Shown piece after piece: positions 9,854-18,771 of a DNA stretch of 64,000 nt. The stretch comes from Sulfitobacter sp. THAF37 (GTDB lineage: Bacteria > Pseudomonadota > Alphaproteobacteria > Rhodobacterales > Rhodobacteraceae). The DNA is taken from contig NZ_CP045372.1 in assembly GCF_009363555.1 (NCBI RefSeq), forward strand, positions 2,677,501 through 2,741,500, read 5' to 3'. The notes beneath the pieces are model-generated. The model searched no databases. It saw only the letters and a program-made list of their open reading frames with translations, and was not told where the DNA came from. Position numbers and translations under genes: made by a program. Within the stretch, counting starts at the first letter, position 1. Every line of letters begins with the position of its first letter.

Positions 9854-10756
9854 CGACGGCCTGCGCTGGGGGCGGTCGAAGCGGTCCACCAGAAAATCGA
9901 CGAATGCGCGGATGGCCGGTGACAGGTTGCGCTTCTGCGCGTAGCTGACGGCGACATCCGCGTGGTCCTGCGTATACTCCGGGAAGAGGCGGACCAGTTC
10001 GCCCGACGCGATCTTGTGCGCGACCAGGTAGGTCGACAGGCGCGCAATCCCCAACCCCGACATCGCCGCGATGAACACCGCATCGGCACTGTTGCCCTCG
10101 AAATTGCCATCGGCCTCCACCGCGTAGTTCACACCGTCAAGTGTCGCCTGCCAGGCATTCCGCCCGCGCGCATTCGACGTGCGCAGGCAGTTGTACCGGG
10201 CCAGATCGGCAAAACTCTCGGGCATCCCGTGGCGTTCGATGAAGGACGGCGCCGCACAAAGGATGCGTTCGTTGCGCATGATGCGTCGCACGATCACGTT
10301 GGGATCGGTCTCCTGCTCGGCAAAGCTGATGGCCGCGTCAAAGCTTTCCTCTTCGATCTCGATGGTCCGGTCCGTAAGTTCGAGCGAGAACCTGATCTCG
10401 GGGTAGGTGGCCAGAAATTCGGGCAGGACGTGGATCAGCTGTGCCTTGCCGAAGGCCACGCTTGAGGCCACGCGCAGCTGGCCCGAGGGGGCATCGCTGA
10501 AGCTGCTGATGTAGTCCTCAGCCTCGATGAATTTCTCGGCCATGGCGCGGCATTTCTCGTAATACCGCGCGCCTTCATGGGTCAGCGACACGCCCGCGCG
10601 GGTGCGCCGCAACAGCCGATGGCCCACGTGGTCTTCCAGGTGGCCGATCTGCTTGCTGACCGCCGACGGCGTCTGGCCGCTGGCCCGCGACGCGGCCGAT
10701 ATGCTGCCCGTCTCGACCACGCGGACAAAGGCCAGCATCTGTGATGATACGTCCAT
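9836..10756 (-). CDS. LysR family transcriptional regulator
   Basis: A 306-aa regulator with an N-terminal winged helix (residues 1-60; VVETGSISAASRASGQTPSAVSKQIG, LEDHVGHRLLRRT) and a LysR substrate-binding domain with YCxxC-free CrgA-like features (AAPSFIERHG). It belongs to the subgroup with the SAVSKQI recognition helix, like AaeR/CrgA proteins. LysR regulators usually act on a divergent neighbour, here the DUF1127 genes at 10894, or on themselves; neither is proven. The 3' end overlaps the DMT transporter tail to tail by 18 bases. Confidence 0.93.
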   Translation of the reverse strand: MDVSSQMLAFVRVVETGSISAASRASGQTPSAVSKQIGHLEDHVGHRLLRRTRAGVSLTHEGARYYEKCRAMAEKFIEAEDYISSFSDAPSGQLRVASSVAFGKAQLIHVLPEFLATYPEIRFSLELTDRTIEIEEESFDAAISFAEQETDPNVIVRRIMRNERILCAAPSFIERHGMPESFADLARYNCLRTSNARGRNAWQATLDGVNYAVEADGNFEGNSADAVFIAAMSGLGIARLSTYLVAHKIASGELVRLFPEYTQDHADVAVSYAQKRNLSPAIRAFVDFLVDRFDRPQRRPSLHAAG

Positions 10757-10807
10757 GACGTTCGGTGCCTTTCCATTTCGGCATAGCCCCTATGCACGAA
10801 CAACGGG

Positions 10808-10836
10808 TTGGATCGGGCGGGGGGAGCCGCTATCTC
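10808..10836 (+). promoter_or_regulatory. Candidate promoter of the DUF1127/RNA operon
   Basis: TTGGAT (10808-10813), a 17-base spacer and TATCTC (10831-10836) lie 57 bases upstream of the first DUF1127 start. The related R. sphaeroides operon is transcribed from RpoHI/RpoHII stress promoters; I cannot tell sigma factors apart here. A short dyad TGCAG..CTGCA (10842-10861) with an AT-rich loop follows in the leader. Confidence 0.4.
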
Positions 10837-10893
10837 TGCATTGCAGCATATATATACTGCACCGCAGCAGAGACAATGAAAGGAGTGGTCGTC

Positions 10894-11124
10894 ATGGCAA
10901 CCGCAACGCATCACAACCAATCCACCGCTTATCAATTGGGCAACCGGTTCGAGCAACTGCGCGAGACCCTGGCGCTGTTCCGCAAGCGCCGCGCGATCTA
11001 TCGGCGCACCTTCAACGAACTCGCCGCCCTCGGCGATCGCGACCTTGCCGACATCGGCATCCACCGGTCGCATATCCGGCGCGCGGCCCGCGAAACCGCA
11101 GATATGGAGACACAACATGGCTGA
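10894..11124 (+). CDS. DUF1127 small protein (CcaF1-like)
   Basis: A 76-aa basic protein with the DUF1127 core near its end: RRTFNELAALGDRDLADIGI followed by HRSHIRRAARE. DUF1127 (YjiS-like) proteins are small, arginine-rich and in R. sphaeroides (CcaF1, RSP_6037) bind RNA and affect sRNA maturation and RNA turnover. ATG 10894 follows AAAGGAG at good spacing; the ATG at 10876 is less well placed. The gene overlaps the next DUF1127 gene by 8 bases, and a hairpin RNA array follows both genes, the same arrangement as ccaF1-ccsR in R. sphaeroides. Confidence 0.88.
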   Translation: MATATHHNQSTAYQLGNRFEQLRETLALFRKRRAIYRRTFNELAALGDRDLADIGIHRSHIRRAARETADMETQHG

Positions 11125-11371
11125 TCAAGGCACCCTTCACGGACAGAACGCAGTACACGGCATCCTCGCTGGTATCCAGGGGGCGGCGTCGGGCTTCTTT
11201 CGCGGGGCAGCCCGTACCATCGATACGGTCGTCAGGGCGATGCAGTACAGCCGCATGGTCTCTGTGCTGAACGCCCGAAGCGACCGGCAGCTCGAAGAGA
11301 TGGGCATCACCCGCGGGGACATCCCGCAGCATGCAGCCTATCTGCTTGACTACGAATACGACGGTCTCTGA
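11117..11371 (+). CDS. Second DUF1127 protein
   Basis: An 84-aa protein whose C-terminal half carries a divergent DUF1127 core (ARSDRQLEEMGITRGDIPQH) after an N-terminal Ala/Gly-rich helix (ILAGIQGAASGFFRGAART). The start overlaps the preceding DUF1127 stop by 8 bases, so the two are translationally coupled. It is less basic than the first protein and ends in an acidic LLDYEYDGL tail. Function unknown; RNA binding is possible by family resemblance only. Confidence 0.85.
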   Translation: MADQGTLHGQNAVHGILAGIQGAASGFFRGAARTIDTVVRAMQYSRMVSVLNARSDRQLEEMGITRGDIPQHAAYLLDYEYDGL

Positions 11372-11447
11372 CCCGTCGGAACGAACATCGCGCGGACCGC
11401 CGCGCAACAGCATCAATGGCGCGCGTCAATCGCAGGCGTCATTGCCA

Positions 11448-11560
11448 GGCAACCGGCCTCGCTCCTCCCAGAGACCGCCGGGTGCCGACTTTTACGGTGC
11501 TTCCTCCCAGAAGCCGTTATGCAGACCGGCACGTTCACTCCTCCTCCCGAACGTGCCGGT
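11448..11560 (+). ncRNA. Tandem anti-SD hairpin RNAs (CcsR / 'cuckoo' type)
   Basis: Three successive hairpins each expose a CCTCCC sequence in the loop. Hairpin 1 (11448-11486) has arms GGCAACCGGC and GCCGGGTGCC with CTCCTCCC at 11462-11469. Hairpin 2 (about 11494-11517) has the inner stem GCTTC/GAAGC with CTCCC in the loop. Hairpin 3 has perfect 12-bp arms ACCGGCACGTTC (11525-11536) and GAACGTGCCGGT (11549-11560) around a loop containing CTCCTCCTCCC. These match the conserved CCUCCUCCC-motif stress RNAs of R. sphaeroides (CcsR1-4), which sit directly downstream of a DUF1127 gene and are cut from its transcript. The loops are complementary to purine-rich Shine-Dalgarno sequences. The last hairpin may also act as a terminator, though its T-run is weak (GTTTCC). 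Confidence 0.75.
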
Positions 11561-11585
11561 CGCCGTTTCCCAGACCCGCCCCCGA

Positions 11586-12956
11586 TCAGGTCAGCGCATC
11601 CAGTATCCGCGCCCAGGACCGGATCCCCTTGTGGAAGCTTTCCATGTCGTATTTCTCGTTCGGGGAATGCAGGGCGTCGTCGTCCTTGCCAAAGCCGATC
11701 AGCATCGGCTCGGTGCCCAGGATCCGCTGGAAATGCCCCGCGATGGGGATCGAGCCGCCGCAGCCGATGTAGGCGGCGGGAACGTTCCATTCGTCCGACA
11801 ACGCCTGACGCGCCTGTTCGAACATCGGGCCCGATATGTCGGCGCCCGAAGCCCCGCTGGCGCCGTGGGCGTGGAACGTGACCTCGCAATCGGCGGGCAG
11901 GGCATCCTGCACCATTGCGCGGAAGTTCTCGCGGATGGCCAGCGGGTCCTGTGATCCGACCAGCCGGAACGAAATCTTGGCATGGGCCATGGACGGCAGC
12001 ACCGTCTTGAACCCGTCACCGGTATAGCCGCCCCAGATGCCGTTGACCTCGCAGGTGGGGCGCGACCAGATCATCTCCAGCGGGGTGCGGTCCTGCTCGC
12101 CCGCCGGAACGGACAGGCCCACGTCGCCCAGGAATGCTTCGTGGTCAAAGGCAAGACCCTGCCACTGGGCCTCCAGTTCGTCGGGCAGTTCCGGCACGCC
12201 GTCGTAAAAGCCGGGGATCGTGACGCGCCCGGTCTCGTCATGCAGCCCCGCGACCACCTTGCTCAGCGCGCGGATGGGGTTCATGGCGATGCCGCCGTAC
12301 ATCCCGGAATGCAGGTCCTTGCTGGCCGCTTTCACGGTCAGTTCCTCGCCCAGAAGGCCGCGCAGCATGGTCACGATGGCGGGCGTCTTGGATTCGAAGA
12401 GCCCGGTGTCGCAGATCAGCGCCACATCGGTTTTCAGCTCTTCCGCGTTCTCTTTCATGAAGGGCACCAGCGACGGCGACCCCGATTCCTCTTCGCCCTC
12501 CAGGAAAAAGGTGATGCGGCAGGGCCAGTCGCCCTTGACCTCTTTCCACGCGCGCAGCGCCTCGACAAAGGTCATCAGCTGGCCCTTGTCGTCGGAGGAC
12601 CCGCGCCCGCGGATGACCTTGCCCTTGGGTGTGTCCTGCACCTCGGGGTCGAAGGGGTCGCGGTCCCACAGATTCAGGGGATCGACCGGCTGCACGTCGT
12701 AGTGGCCGTAAAACAGCAGGTGCGGGCCGCTGTCGCCCAGATGACCCACGACCATCGGGTGGCCCGGCGTCGCGCGTTTGCCGGCGTCGATGCCCATCGC
12801 CGTCAGCTGCGCCACCAGCCAGTCGGCGGCGCGGTCGCAGTCGGCCTTGTAGGCCGGATCGGTCGAGATCGAGGGAATGCGCAGCAGGTCAAGCAGGCGT
12901 TCGGTGGCGGCGGGCAGATCGTCGTCGATCCGGCTCAGGACGGCGTCAAGGGACAT
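11586..12956 (-). CDS. M20 family dipeptidase/metallopeptidase
   Basis: A 456-aa zinc-dependent exopeptidase of the M20 family, CNDP/ArgE-DapE type, acting on dipeptides or N-acyl amino acids in the cytoplasm. Metal and catalytic motifs: LLFYGHYDVQPVD (His and Asp), RGRGSSDDKGQLM (bridging Asp), EGEEESGSPS (general-base Glu and metal Glu), CDTG, and a C-terminal His in DDALHSPNEKY. The dimerisation domain lies between (KDLHSGMYGG). Standalone gene convergent with the DUF1127/RNA operon, 25 bases from the last RNA hairpin. Confidence 0.9.
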   Translation of the reverse strand: MSLDAVLSRIDDDLPAATERLLDLLRIPSISTDPAYKADCDRAADWLVAQLTAMGIDAGKRATPGHPMVVGHLGDSGPHLLFYGHYDVQPVDPLNLWDRDPFDPEVQDTPKGKVIRGRGSSDDKGQLMTFVEALRAWKEVKGDWPCRITFFLEGEEESGSPSLVPFMKENAEELKTDVALICDTGLFESKTPAIVTMLRGLLGEELTVKAASKDLHSGMYGGIAMNPIRALSKVVAGLHDETGRVTIPGFYDGVPELPDELEAQWQGLAFDHEAFLGDVGLSVPAGEQDRTPLEMIWSRPTCEVNGIWGGYTGDGFKTVLPSMAHAKISFRLVGSQDPLAIRENFRAMVQDALPADCEVTFHAHGASGASGADISGPMFEQARQALSDEWNVPAAYIGCGGSIPIAGHFQRILGTEPMLIGFGKDDDALHSPNEKYDMESFHKGIRSWARILDALT

Positions 12957-13025
12957 GGAATGCTCCGTTTCGAGGGTGTCGGTGCGACCGTACCAGCCAG
13001 ACCGGCAGTGTCCAGAGAGCTGATC

Positions 13026-14222
13026 CTACCTGCGGTTGATGAGCCAGCCCAGCACCAGGCAGACCGTTGCCGAGGTCGCGAAGGCGAGCGTCAGCAGCGC
13101 CAGGTTGCCAGTGTAGTTTTCGCTGATCAGGGTCCCGACGGGAATCGCGATACCGGTGGACAGGGCCCCCACCACGGCCGCGCCCAGCCCCGCGATATGG
13201 CCCAGCGGCTCCATCGCCAGCGCGTTGAGATTGCCGAACAGCAGGCCCATGAAAAAGAAATTGCAGATGAGCCACAGCATGAACAGCCCGAAAGGCGGCA
13301 GCCCGTCGGTGGCCAGCGCCAGCGCGCCGAAAGCGGTGCCGCCCAGCACCGCACCGCCCAGTGCCAGGTTTGACAGGAACCGCATGCCCAGACGTTCCAC
13401 CAGCGCGGAGTTCACGATCGCCGCCACCCCGATGGACAGCGCCCCGGCGGCGAACCACAGGGTAAAGTTCAGCCCGGTGTCGTAGGTCCGCTGGAAAATC
13501 TGCTGCGCCAGGCTGAGATAGGCGATGAACGGGCCAAAGATCAGCCCGGTGCAGACGGTATAGCCAATCGCGGCAGGGGTGGTCAGGATCTCGCGGATGC
13601 CCGCCAGCAGGTTGCGCGCTGACAGCGGGCGGCGGGCCTCTTTCGGCAGGGTTTCGACCTGCCGCAGGGCAAACCAGCCCCAGGTGACGCAGGCCATGAC
13701 CAGCAGCAGTGTAAAGGTGGCGCGCCAGTCGGAAAAGGCGATCAGCACCTGTCCCAGGCTGGGGGCCACGGCGGGCACTAGGATGAAGACCGCCATCACG
13801 AAGGACATGATGCGCGCCATGCGGCGCCCCGCGTGCCGATCACGGACGATGGCGACCGCGATGATGCGCGGCCCCGACATGCCCAGGCCCTGCAACAGCC
13901 GCCCGGCGAGCATCAGCTCGAAACTGCGCGTCAGCAGGCACAGAAGCGTGCCGGCGCAGAACACGACATAGCTGGCGTGGACGACGGGTTTGCGCCCGTA
14001 GCTGTCCGATAAGGGCCCCACCAGAAGCTGGCCCACCGCGAAGCCCGCGAACATGACCGAAATGATCAGGTGCCCCTCCAGCGGGTCGGGATGCCCCAGG
14101 TCGGTCGCGATGACGTCGAGCGCGGGCAGCATGATGTCCGTGGTCAGCGCCACGAGCGAGATCATCAGGGCGGTCAGGACGATGAATTCAACGAGGGAGG
14201 GAGCGGGCTTGGGTGATTGCAT
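13026..14222 (-). CDS. Bcr/CflA-type MFS multidrug efflux pump
   Basis: A 398-aa twelve-helix major facilitator. The Bcr/CflA signatures are visible: LTTDIMLPALDVIATDLG in TM1, GQLLVGPLSDSYGRKPV in the TM2-3 loop (MFS motif A), and AGRLLQGLGMSGPRIIAVAIVRD in TM4-5. Such pumps expel drugs or metabolites by proton antiport. It lies 69 bases upstream of, and on the same strand as, the M20 peptidase, so they may form an operon. Substrate unknown. Confidence 0.88.
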   Translation of the reverse strand: MQSPKPAPSLVEFIVLTALMISLVALTTDIMLPALDVIATDLGHPDPLEGHLIISVMFAGFAVGQLLVGPLSDSYGRKPVVHASYVVFCAGTLLCLLTRSFELMLAGRLLQGLGMSGPRIIAVAIVRDRHAGRRMARIMSFVMAVFILVPAVAPSLGQVLIAFSDWRATFTLLLVMACVTWGWFALRQVETLPKEARRPLSARNLLAGIREILTTPAAIGYTVCTGLIFGPFIAYLSLAQQIFQRTYDTGLNFTLWFAAGALSIGVAAIVNSALVERLGMRFLSNLALGGAVLGGTAFGALALATDGLPPFGLFMLWLICNFFFMGLLFGNLNALAMEPLGHIAGLGAAVVGALSTGIAIPVGTLISENYTGNLALLTLAFATSATVCLVLGWLINRR

Positions 14223-14435
14223 GCGTCCCTTTCGCCCAAAGCCCGCGGCGGTGCAATGGCTTTCGGCCGGTGCCCCGACAAAGCGGGGGTGGGGTATTCC
14301 GGACTGTGCCCCCCTGCGACACCCTGTACACTCCTGAGAAGTTGATTGTCGCAGCTCGTTTCTGTATTCGTTCTAAAAAATACGCGGCTACGGGTGCCTT
14401 GCCGAACGCCGTGACTGCCAGAATTGGAGAGGCGC

Positions 14436-15659
14436 ATGGATTATTCCGCGAAGCTAGATGATGCCATTGCGCGTCTGCACGAGGAAGGGCGCTACCGCAC
14501 ATTCATCGACATCGAACGCCGCAACGGGCAATTTCCCCATGCGGTCTGGACCCGTCCCGACGGGTCCGAGCGGGACATCACCGTCTGGTGCGGCAACGAC
14601 TATCTGGGCATGGGGCAAAGCCCCGTCGTGCTCGCCGCGATGCAAGAGGCGCTGCAGGCCACCGGTGCCGGGTCCGGGGGCACGCGCAACATCTCGGGCA
14701 CGACCGTCTATCACAAGCGGCTGGAGGCCGAGCTGGCCGATCTGCACGGCAAGGAGGGGGCGCTGCTGTTCACCTCCGCCTACATCGCCAACGACGCCAC
14801 GCTGTCCACGCTGCCCAAGCTGTTTCCCGGTCTGATCATCTATTCCGACGCGCTCAACCATGCGTCCATGATCGAAGGCGTGCGCCGCAACGGCGGGGCA
14901 AAGCGGATCTTCCGGCACAATGATGTGGCGCATCTGCGCCAGCTGCTGGAGGCCGACGACCCGGCCGCGCCCAAGCTGATCGCCTTTGAATCCATCTATT
15001 CGATGGACGGCGATTTCGGCCCGATCGCGGCGATCTGCGACCTGGCAGAGGAATTCGGCGCCTTGACCTACCTCGACGAGGTTCACGCGGTGGGCATGTA
15101 CGGCCCGCGCGGGGCAGGGATTGCGGAGCGTGACCGGCTGATGCACCGGGTTGACATCATCAACGGCACGTTGGCCAAGGCGTTTGGCGTCATGGGAGGC
15201 TACATCGCCGCCTCGGACAAGATGTGCGACGCGATCCGCTCCTATGCGCCGGGCTTTATCTTTACCACGTCGCTGCCGCCCGCCGTGGCGGCGGGTGCGG
15301 CGGCTTCTGTCGCCTATCTGAAGCGCGCGCCGGAGTTGCGCGAAAAGCATCAGGAGCAGGCCAAGATACTGAAATTGCGGCTGAAAGGGCTGGGGCTGCC
15401 GATCATCGACCACGGCAGCCACATCGTGCCGGTCATGGTCGGGAACCCCGTCCACACCAAGCTGCTGTCGGACATGCTGCTGGAAGACCACGGCATCTAC
15501 GTGCAGCCCATCAACTTCCCCACCGTGCCCCGCGGCACCGAACGGCTGCGCTTTACACCGTCGCCGGTCCACGGTCCGAAGGAGATGGACGCGCTGGTGC
15601 GCGCGATGGACAGTTTGTGGTCGCATTGTGCGCTGAATCGTGCCGAAGCCGCTGGGTAA
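14436..15659 (+). CDS. hemA: 5-aminolevulinate synthase
   Basis: A pyridoxal-phosphate enzyme condensing glycine with succinyl-CoA, the first step of heme (and, in phototrophs, bacteriochlorophyll) synthesis by the C4 route of alphaproteobacteria. 407 aa, normal length. Motifs: [20 protein letters not shown]-like [25 protein letters not shown], and the PLP lysine Lys248 in [14 protein letters not shown]. Start ATG 14436 follows GGAGAGGCGC. The 213-base upstream region has no gene; a half FNR-like TTGATTGTCGC sits at about 14342 but lacks the second half-site, so oxygen control is not supported by sequence. Confidence 0.98.
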   Translation: MDYSAKLDDAIARLHEEGRYRTFIDIERRNGQFPHAVWTRPDGSERDITVWCGNDYLGMGQSPVVLAAMQEALQATGAGSGGTRNISGTTVYHKRLEAELADLHGKEGALLFTSAYIANDATLSTLPKLFPGLIIYSDALNHASMIEGVRRNGGAKRIFRHNDVAHLRQLLEADDPAAPKLIAFESIYSMDGDFGPIAAICDLAEEFGALTYLDEVHAVGMYGPRGAGIAERDRLMHRVDIINGTLAKAFGVMGGYIAASDKMCDAIRSYAPGFIFTTSLPPAVAAGAAASVAYLKRAPELREKHQEQAKILKLRLKGLGLPIIDHGSHIVPVMVGNPVHTKLLSDMLLEDHGIYVQPINFPTVPRGTERLRFTPSPVHGPKEMDALVRAMDSLWSHCALNRAEAAG

Positions 15660-15781
15660 GCAGCAAAAACTCGTATTGCGCGTTGCCTTGTGTTAGGTTT
15701 GGATTAACAAAAGGCCAGACTCGAATCGGCTGCTGAACATCGGGTCAAGGCTGCAGGCAATGAATATACGGGGCATGGCAT

Positions 15782-17071
15782 ATGATCGGGCGTTGGTCCT
15801 CCAAGGTCATAGAAGAGGATACAGTTGAACCCAAAGGGTTCGACGCCTTTGAACTGCGCCTCGGGGATGTCATGCGCGGCGAACGCGCCACGATGGGCAA
15901 ATCCCTGCTGGACGTTCAGCGCGAATTGCGGATCAAGGCCTCCTACATCGCCGCCATCGAAAACGCCGACCCCGATGCCTTTGACACCCCCGGTTTCATC
16001 GCGGGCTATGTGCGGTCCTATGCGCGCTATCTGAACATGGACCCGGACAAGGCGTTCGCGTCCTTCTGTGCCGAATCCGGTTTCGCTGTCGCCCACGGCA
16101 TGTCCGCCGAAGCGTCGGTAATCAAGAAACCCAGCTTTGAAGAGCGCAGGATGCGCCCGCAGGAGGCGGATCTTTTTGCACGTCCCAACACCCCCTTTAC
16201 GCCGGTGGCCGACAGCATCCTCAGCCGGATCGAACCCTCTGCCATCGGGTCGATGCTGGTGCTGGTCGTCCTGATCGGCGCCATCGGTTTCGGCGGCTGG
16301 AGCGTCCTGCAGGAAGTCCAGCGCGTGCAGGTCGCCCCGGTGGACCAGACGCCGGTTGTCCTGTCCGATCTCGACCCGCTCGACGGGGCGCTGTCTGCCG
16401 CGCCGGAAACCGGCGGGTCGCCCGATGCGCCCGAAGCTCTGGACACGCCCCGCGCCGACGCGCTGGACCGGCTGTATCGCCCGCAGGCGCTGGACGTTCC
16501 CGTGCTGGTGGCCCGCGACGCCCCGATCTCGACCATCGACCCGCGCTCGCTGGGCAACTTCGCCGATACCGTCGATGGCCGCGCGACCCCGGGCATCCAG
16601 ACCGCGGAGCTTGACCTTGAGGGGCTGCCGGGCGATCCGGATCAGTCCGCAACGGTCGCAGCCGCCGGCGGCCCGGTGCCGCAGGTCGTCGAGGGGCTTG
16701 CCGACACCGTCCGCATGGTCGCGGCTTATCCCTCGTGGGTGCGGGTGACGGCGGCGGATGGCACTGTCATCTTTGAAAAGGTGATGAACAAGGGCGAGAC
16801 CTACGAGATTCCGGCAACCGAAGAGCCTGCGACCCTGCGCACCGGTGAATCCGGCGCGCTCTACTTTGCGCTGGCGGACGATTGTGTCGGCCCGGTGGGC
16901 GCGCGTGGCGCCATCACGTCGAACCTGCCCCTGCATCAGGAGGCGCTGGCCGAGCTTTACGCGCCGGTCGATCCGACCCAGGAACAATCGCTGAGCCGCA
17001 TGTTCGCGGACCTCGCAGGGTCCGATATCGACCCCGCGGTGCTGGCGGCGATGCCCTGCCAGACACGGTAA
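15782..17071 (+). CDS. RodZ-like helix-turn-helix membrane protein
   Basis: A 429-aa single-pass membrane protein. An N-terminal cro-like HTH (about residues 25-90: MGKSLLDVQRELRIKASYIA, FIAGYVRSYARYLNM), one membrane segment (about 155-172, MLVLVVLIGAIGFGGW), a long Pro/Asp-rich linker and a C-terminal DUF4115-type beta domain (SWVRVTAADGTVIFEKVM...). This is the RodZ layout; RodZ links MreB to the elongasome. The HTH in RodZ binds MreB rather than DNA. It sits between hemA and ispG in the same direction; in other bacteria rodZ also lies just upstream of ispG, which supports the call. Confidence 0.85.
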   Translation: MIGRWSSKVIEEDTVEPKGFDAFELRLGDVMRGERATMGKSLLDVQRELRIKASYIAAIENADPDAFDTPGFIAGYVRSYARYLNMDPDKAFASFCAESGFAVAHGMSAEASVIKKPSFEERRMRPQEADLFARPNTPFTPVADSILSRIEPSAIGSMLVLVVLIGAIGFGGWSVLQEVQRVQVAPVDQTPVVLSDLDPLDGALSAAPETGGSPDAPEALDTPRADALDRLYRPQALDVPVLVARDAPISTIDPRSLGNFADTVDGRATPGIQTAELDLEGLPGDPDQSATVAAAGGPVPQVVEGLADTVRMVAAYPSWVRVTAADGTVIFEKVMNKGETYEIPATEEPATLRTGESGALYFALADDCVGPVGARGAITSNLPLHQEALAELYAPVDPTQEQSLSRMFADLAGSDIDPAVLAAMPCQTR

Positions 17072-17148
17072 GGTCCCGCCCGACCCATTGCGAAGGGGCC
17101 GGTGAGGGTCTAGGTACCTGTTGAACGCGCAACCCTCAGGGAGCCGCA

Positions 17149-18282
17149 ATGTCGCTCAATCACATTCGTCCGTGGCGCGATATATACCGCCGCGAAAGCC
17201 GTCAGATCATGGTGGGCAATGTCCCCGTGGGGGGCGGCGCACCGATCTCGGTGCAGACCATGACCAACACGCTGACCACCGACGTCAAAGGGACGATCGC
17301 CCAGATTCAGGCGGCGGCGGATGCGGGGGCGGATATCGTCCGCGTCTCCGTCCCGGACGAGGCATCGTCGAAGGCCTTGCGCCAGATCGTGCCGGAAGTG
17401 TCGGTGCCCCTCGTGGCGGACATCCATTTCCACTACAAACGCGGCATCGAAGCGGCAGAGGCGGGCGCGGCCTGCCTGCGGATCAACCCCGGCAACATCG
17501 GTGACGAAAAGCGCGTGCGCGAAGTCATCAAGGCTGCGCGCGATCACAATTGTTCCATCCGCATCGGGGTCAACGCCGGTTCGCTTGAACGCCATCTGCT
17601 GGAAAAATATGGCGAACCATGCCCCGACGCGATGGTGGAAAGCGGGCTGGACCATATCAAGATCCTGGAAGACAACGATTTTCACGAATTCAAGATCAGC
17701 TGCAAGGCCTCCGACGTGTTCATGGCGGCGGCGGCCTATCAGAAGCTGGCCGAAGCGACGGATGCGCCGATTCACCTCGGCATCACGGAAGCCGGTGGCC
17801 TGATGTCCGGCACCATCAAATCCGCCATCGGGCTGGGCAACCTGCTGTGGATGGGCATCGGCGACACGGTCCGTGTCAGCCTCTCTGCCGATCCGGTGGA
17901 AGAGGTCAAGGTCGGATACGAGATCCTGAAATCGCTGGGCCTGCGGCATCGTGGCGTGAACATCATCTCCTGCCCCTCCTGCGCGCGTCAGGGCTTCGAC
18001 GTGATCAAGACGGTAGAGACGCTTGAAAAACGTCTGGAACACATCAAGACGCCCATGAGCCTCAGCATCATCGGCTGCGTGGTCAACGGCCCCGGCGAGG
18101 CGCTGATGACCGATGTGGGCTTTACCGGCGGCGGCGCGGGGTCCGGCATGGTCTACCTGGCGGGCAAGCAGAGCCACAAGCTGGGCAATGAAGGCATGAT
18201 CGACCACATCGTCGAACAGGTGGAAGAACGCGCCGCACTGATCGAGGCGGAGGCCGAGGCGGCCCAGGACGCGGCGGAGTAA
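17149..18282 (+). CDS. ispG: 4-hydroxy-3-methylbut-2-en-1-yl diphosphate synthase
   Basis: An iron-sulfur enzyme of the methylerythritol phosphate pathway, converting cyclic MEcPP to HMBPP. 377 aa. The TIM-barrel part starts [26 protein letters not shown] (residues 22-41). The cluster ligands are Cys275 and Cys278 ([10 protein letters not shown]) and Cys310 with Glu317 ([10 protein letters not shown]). GGGAG precedes the ATG. It follows the RodZ-like gene by 77 bases and ends exactly where the convergent thioredoxin-like gene ends. ispDF for two other steps of the pathway lies at the right end of the window. Confidence 0.98.
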   Translation: MSLNHIRPWRDIYRRESRQIMVGNVPVGGGAPISVQTMTNTLTTDVKGTIAQIQAAADAGADIVRVSVPDEASSKALRQIVPEVSVPLVADIHFHYKRGIEAAEAGAACLRINPGNIGDEKRVREVIKAARDHNCSIRIGVNAGSLERHLLEKYGEPCPDAMVESGLDHIKILEDNDFHEFKISCKASDVFMAAAAYQKLAEATDAPIHLGITEAGGLMSGTIKSAIGLGNLLWMGIGDTVRVSLSADPVEEVKVGYEILKSLGLRHRGVNIISCPSCARQGFDVIKTVETLEKRLEHIKTPMSLSIIGCVVNGPGEALMTDVGFTGGGAGSGMVYLAGKQSHKLGNEGMIDHIVEQVEERAALIEAEAEAAQDAAE

Positions 18283-18768
18283 TCAGTCCAGATACCGTGG
18301 CAGGACCACCTTCGGGATATGTCCGCGCAGGATCATGCCCGGCAGCACATAGAACGGCAGGTCGGTCATGCCCAGCCGGTCGGCGAGCCGTGCAGCGGCG
18401 GTATCGCCGGTGTCATGCAGGATAAAGGTCGCGCCGTATTCCCTTGATAACGCGGCAAGTTCCTCGGCGGCGCGGGCGCAGGTGCCGCAGTCCGCCCCGA
18501 TGAAAAGCGCGATCCGATTGCCGTTCAGGATCTCCGGCTCCAGCGCCGCCAGCAGCGCCTTGTCGTCCGCGATCCTTTGCTGCGTTTCCTGCGCGACCGG
18601 GCTGGGAGGGTTCAGCGCCTGCGCCACGATTTCAGGCTCTTCCAGCAGCAGGGCGCGGATTTCGCTGCGCAAGGCCGCGCGTTCGGCTGATGTCAGGTCA
18701 AGGATGTCCGTCTCGGCCCAGCCGGGACCGGCCGCCACAAGGGCGGCGGCCAGCGCCGCGCGGCGCAA
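18283..18768 (-). CDS. Periplasmic thioredoxin-fold protein with CGTC motif
   Basis: A 161-aa exported protein starting with TTG, three bases after the upstream dsbA-like stop. It has a signal peptide (AALAAALVAAGPGWA) and an N-terminal helix SAERAALRSEIRALLLEEPE that resembles the oligomerisation helix of ScsC/DsbA-like proteins. A short thioredoxin domain follows, with IGADCGTC (Cys94, Cys97) and a probable cis-proline in TDLPFYVLPG. It lacks the helical insertion of full DsbA and may reduce or isomerise disulfides. Its N-terminal helix is paralogous to that of the neighbouring gene (LSDAERAQFRAEVRSYLMDN). Confidence 0.75.
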   Translation of the reverse strand: MRRAALAAALVAAGPGWAETDILDLTSAERAALRSEIRALLLEEPEIVAQALNPPSPVAQETQQRIADDKALLAALEPEILNGNRIALFIGADCGTCARAAEELAALSREYGATFILHDTGDTAAARLADRLGMTDLPFYVLPGMILRGHIPKVVLPRYLD

Positions 18769-18771
18769 GGA

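Noticed and set aside
14223..14435. FNR-type oxygen-control site upstream of hemA
   Set aside because: TTGATTGTCGC offers one half-site only; the ATCAA half is absent.
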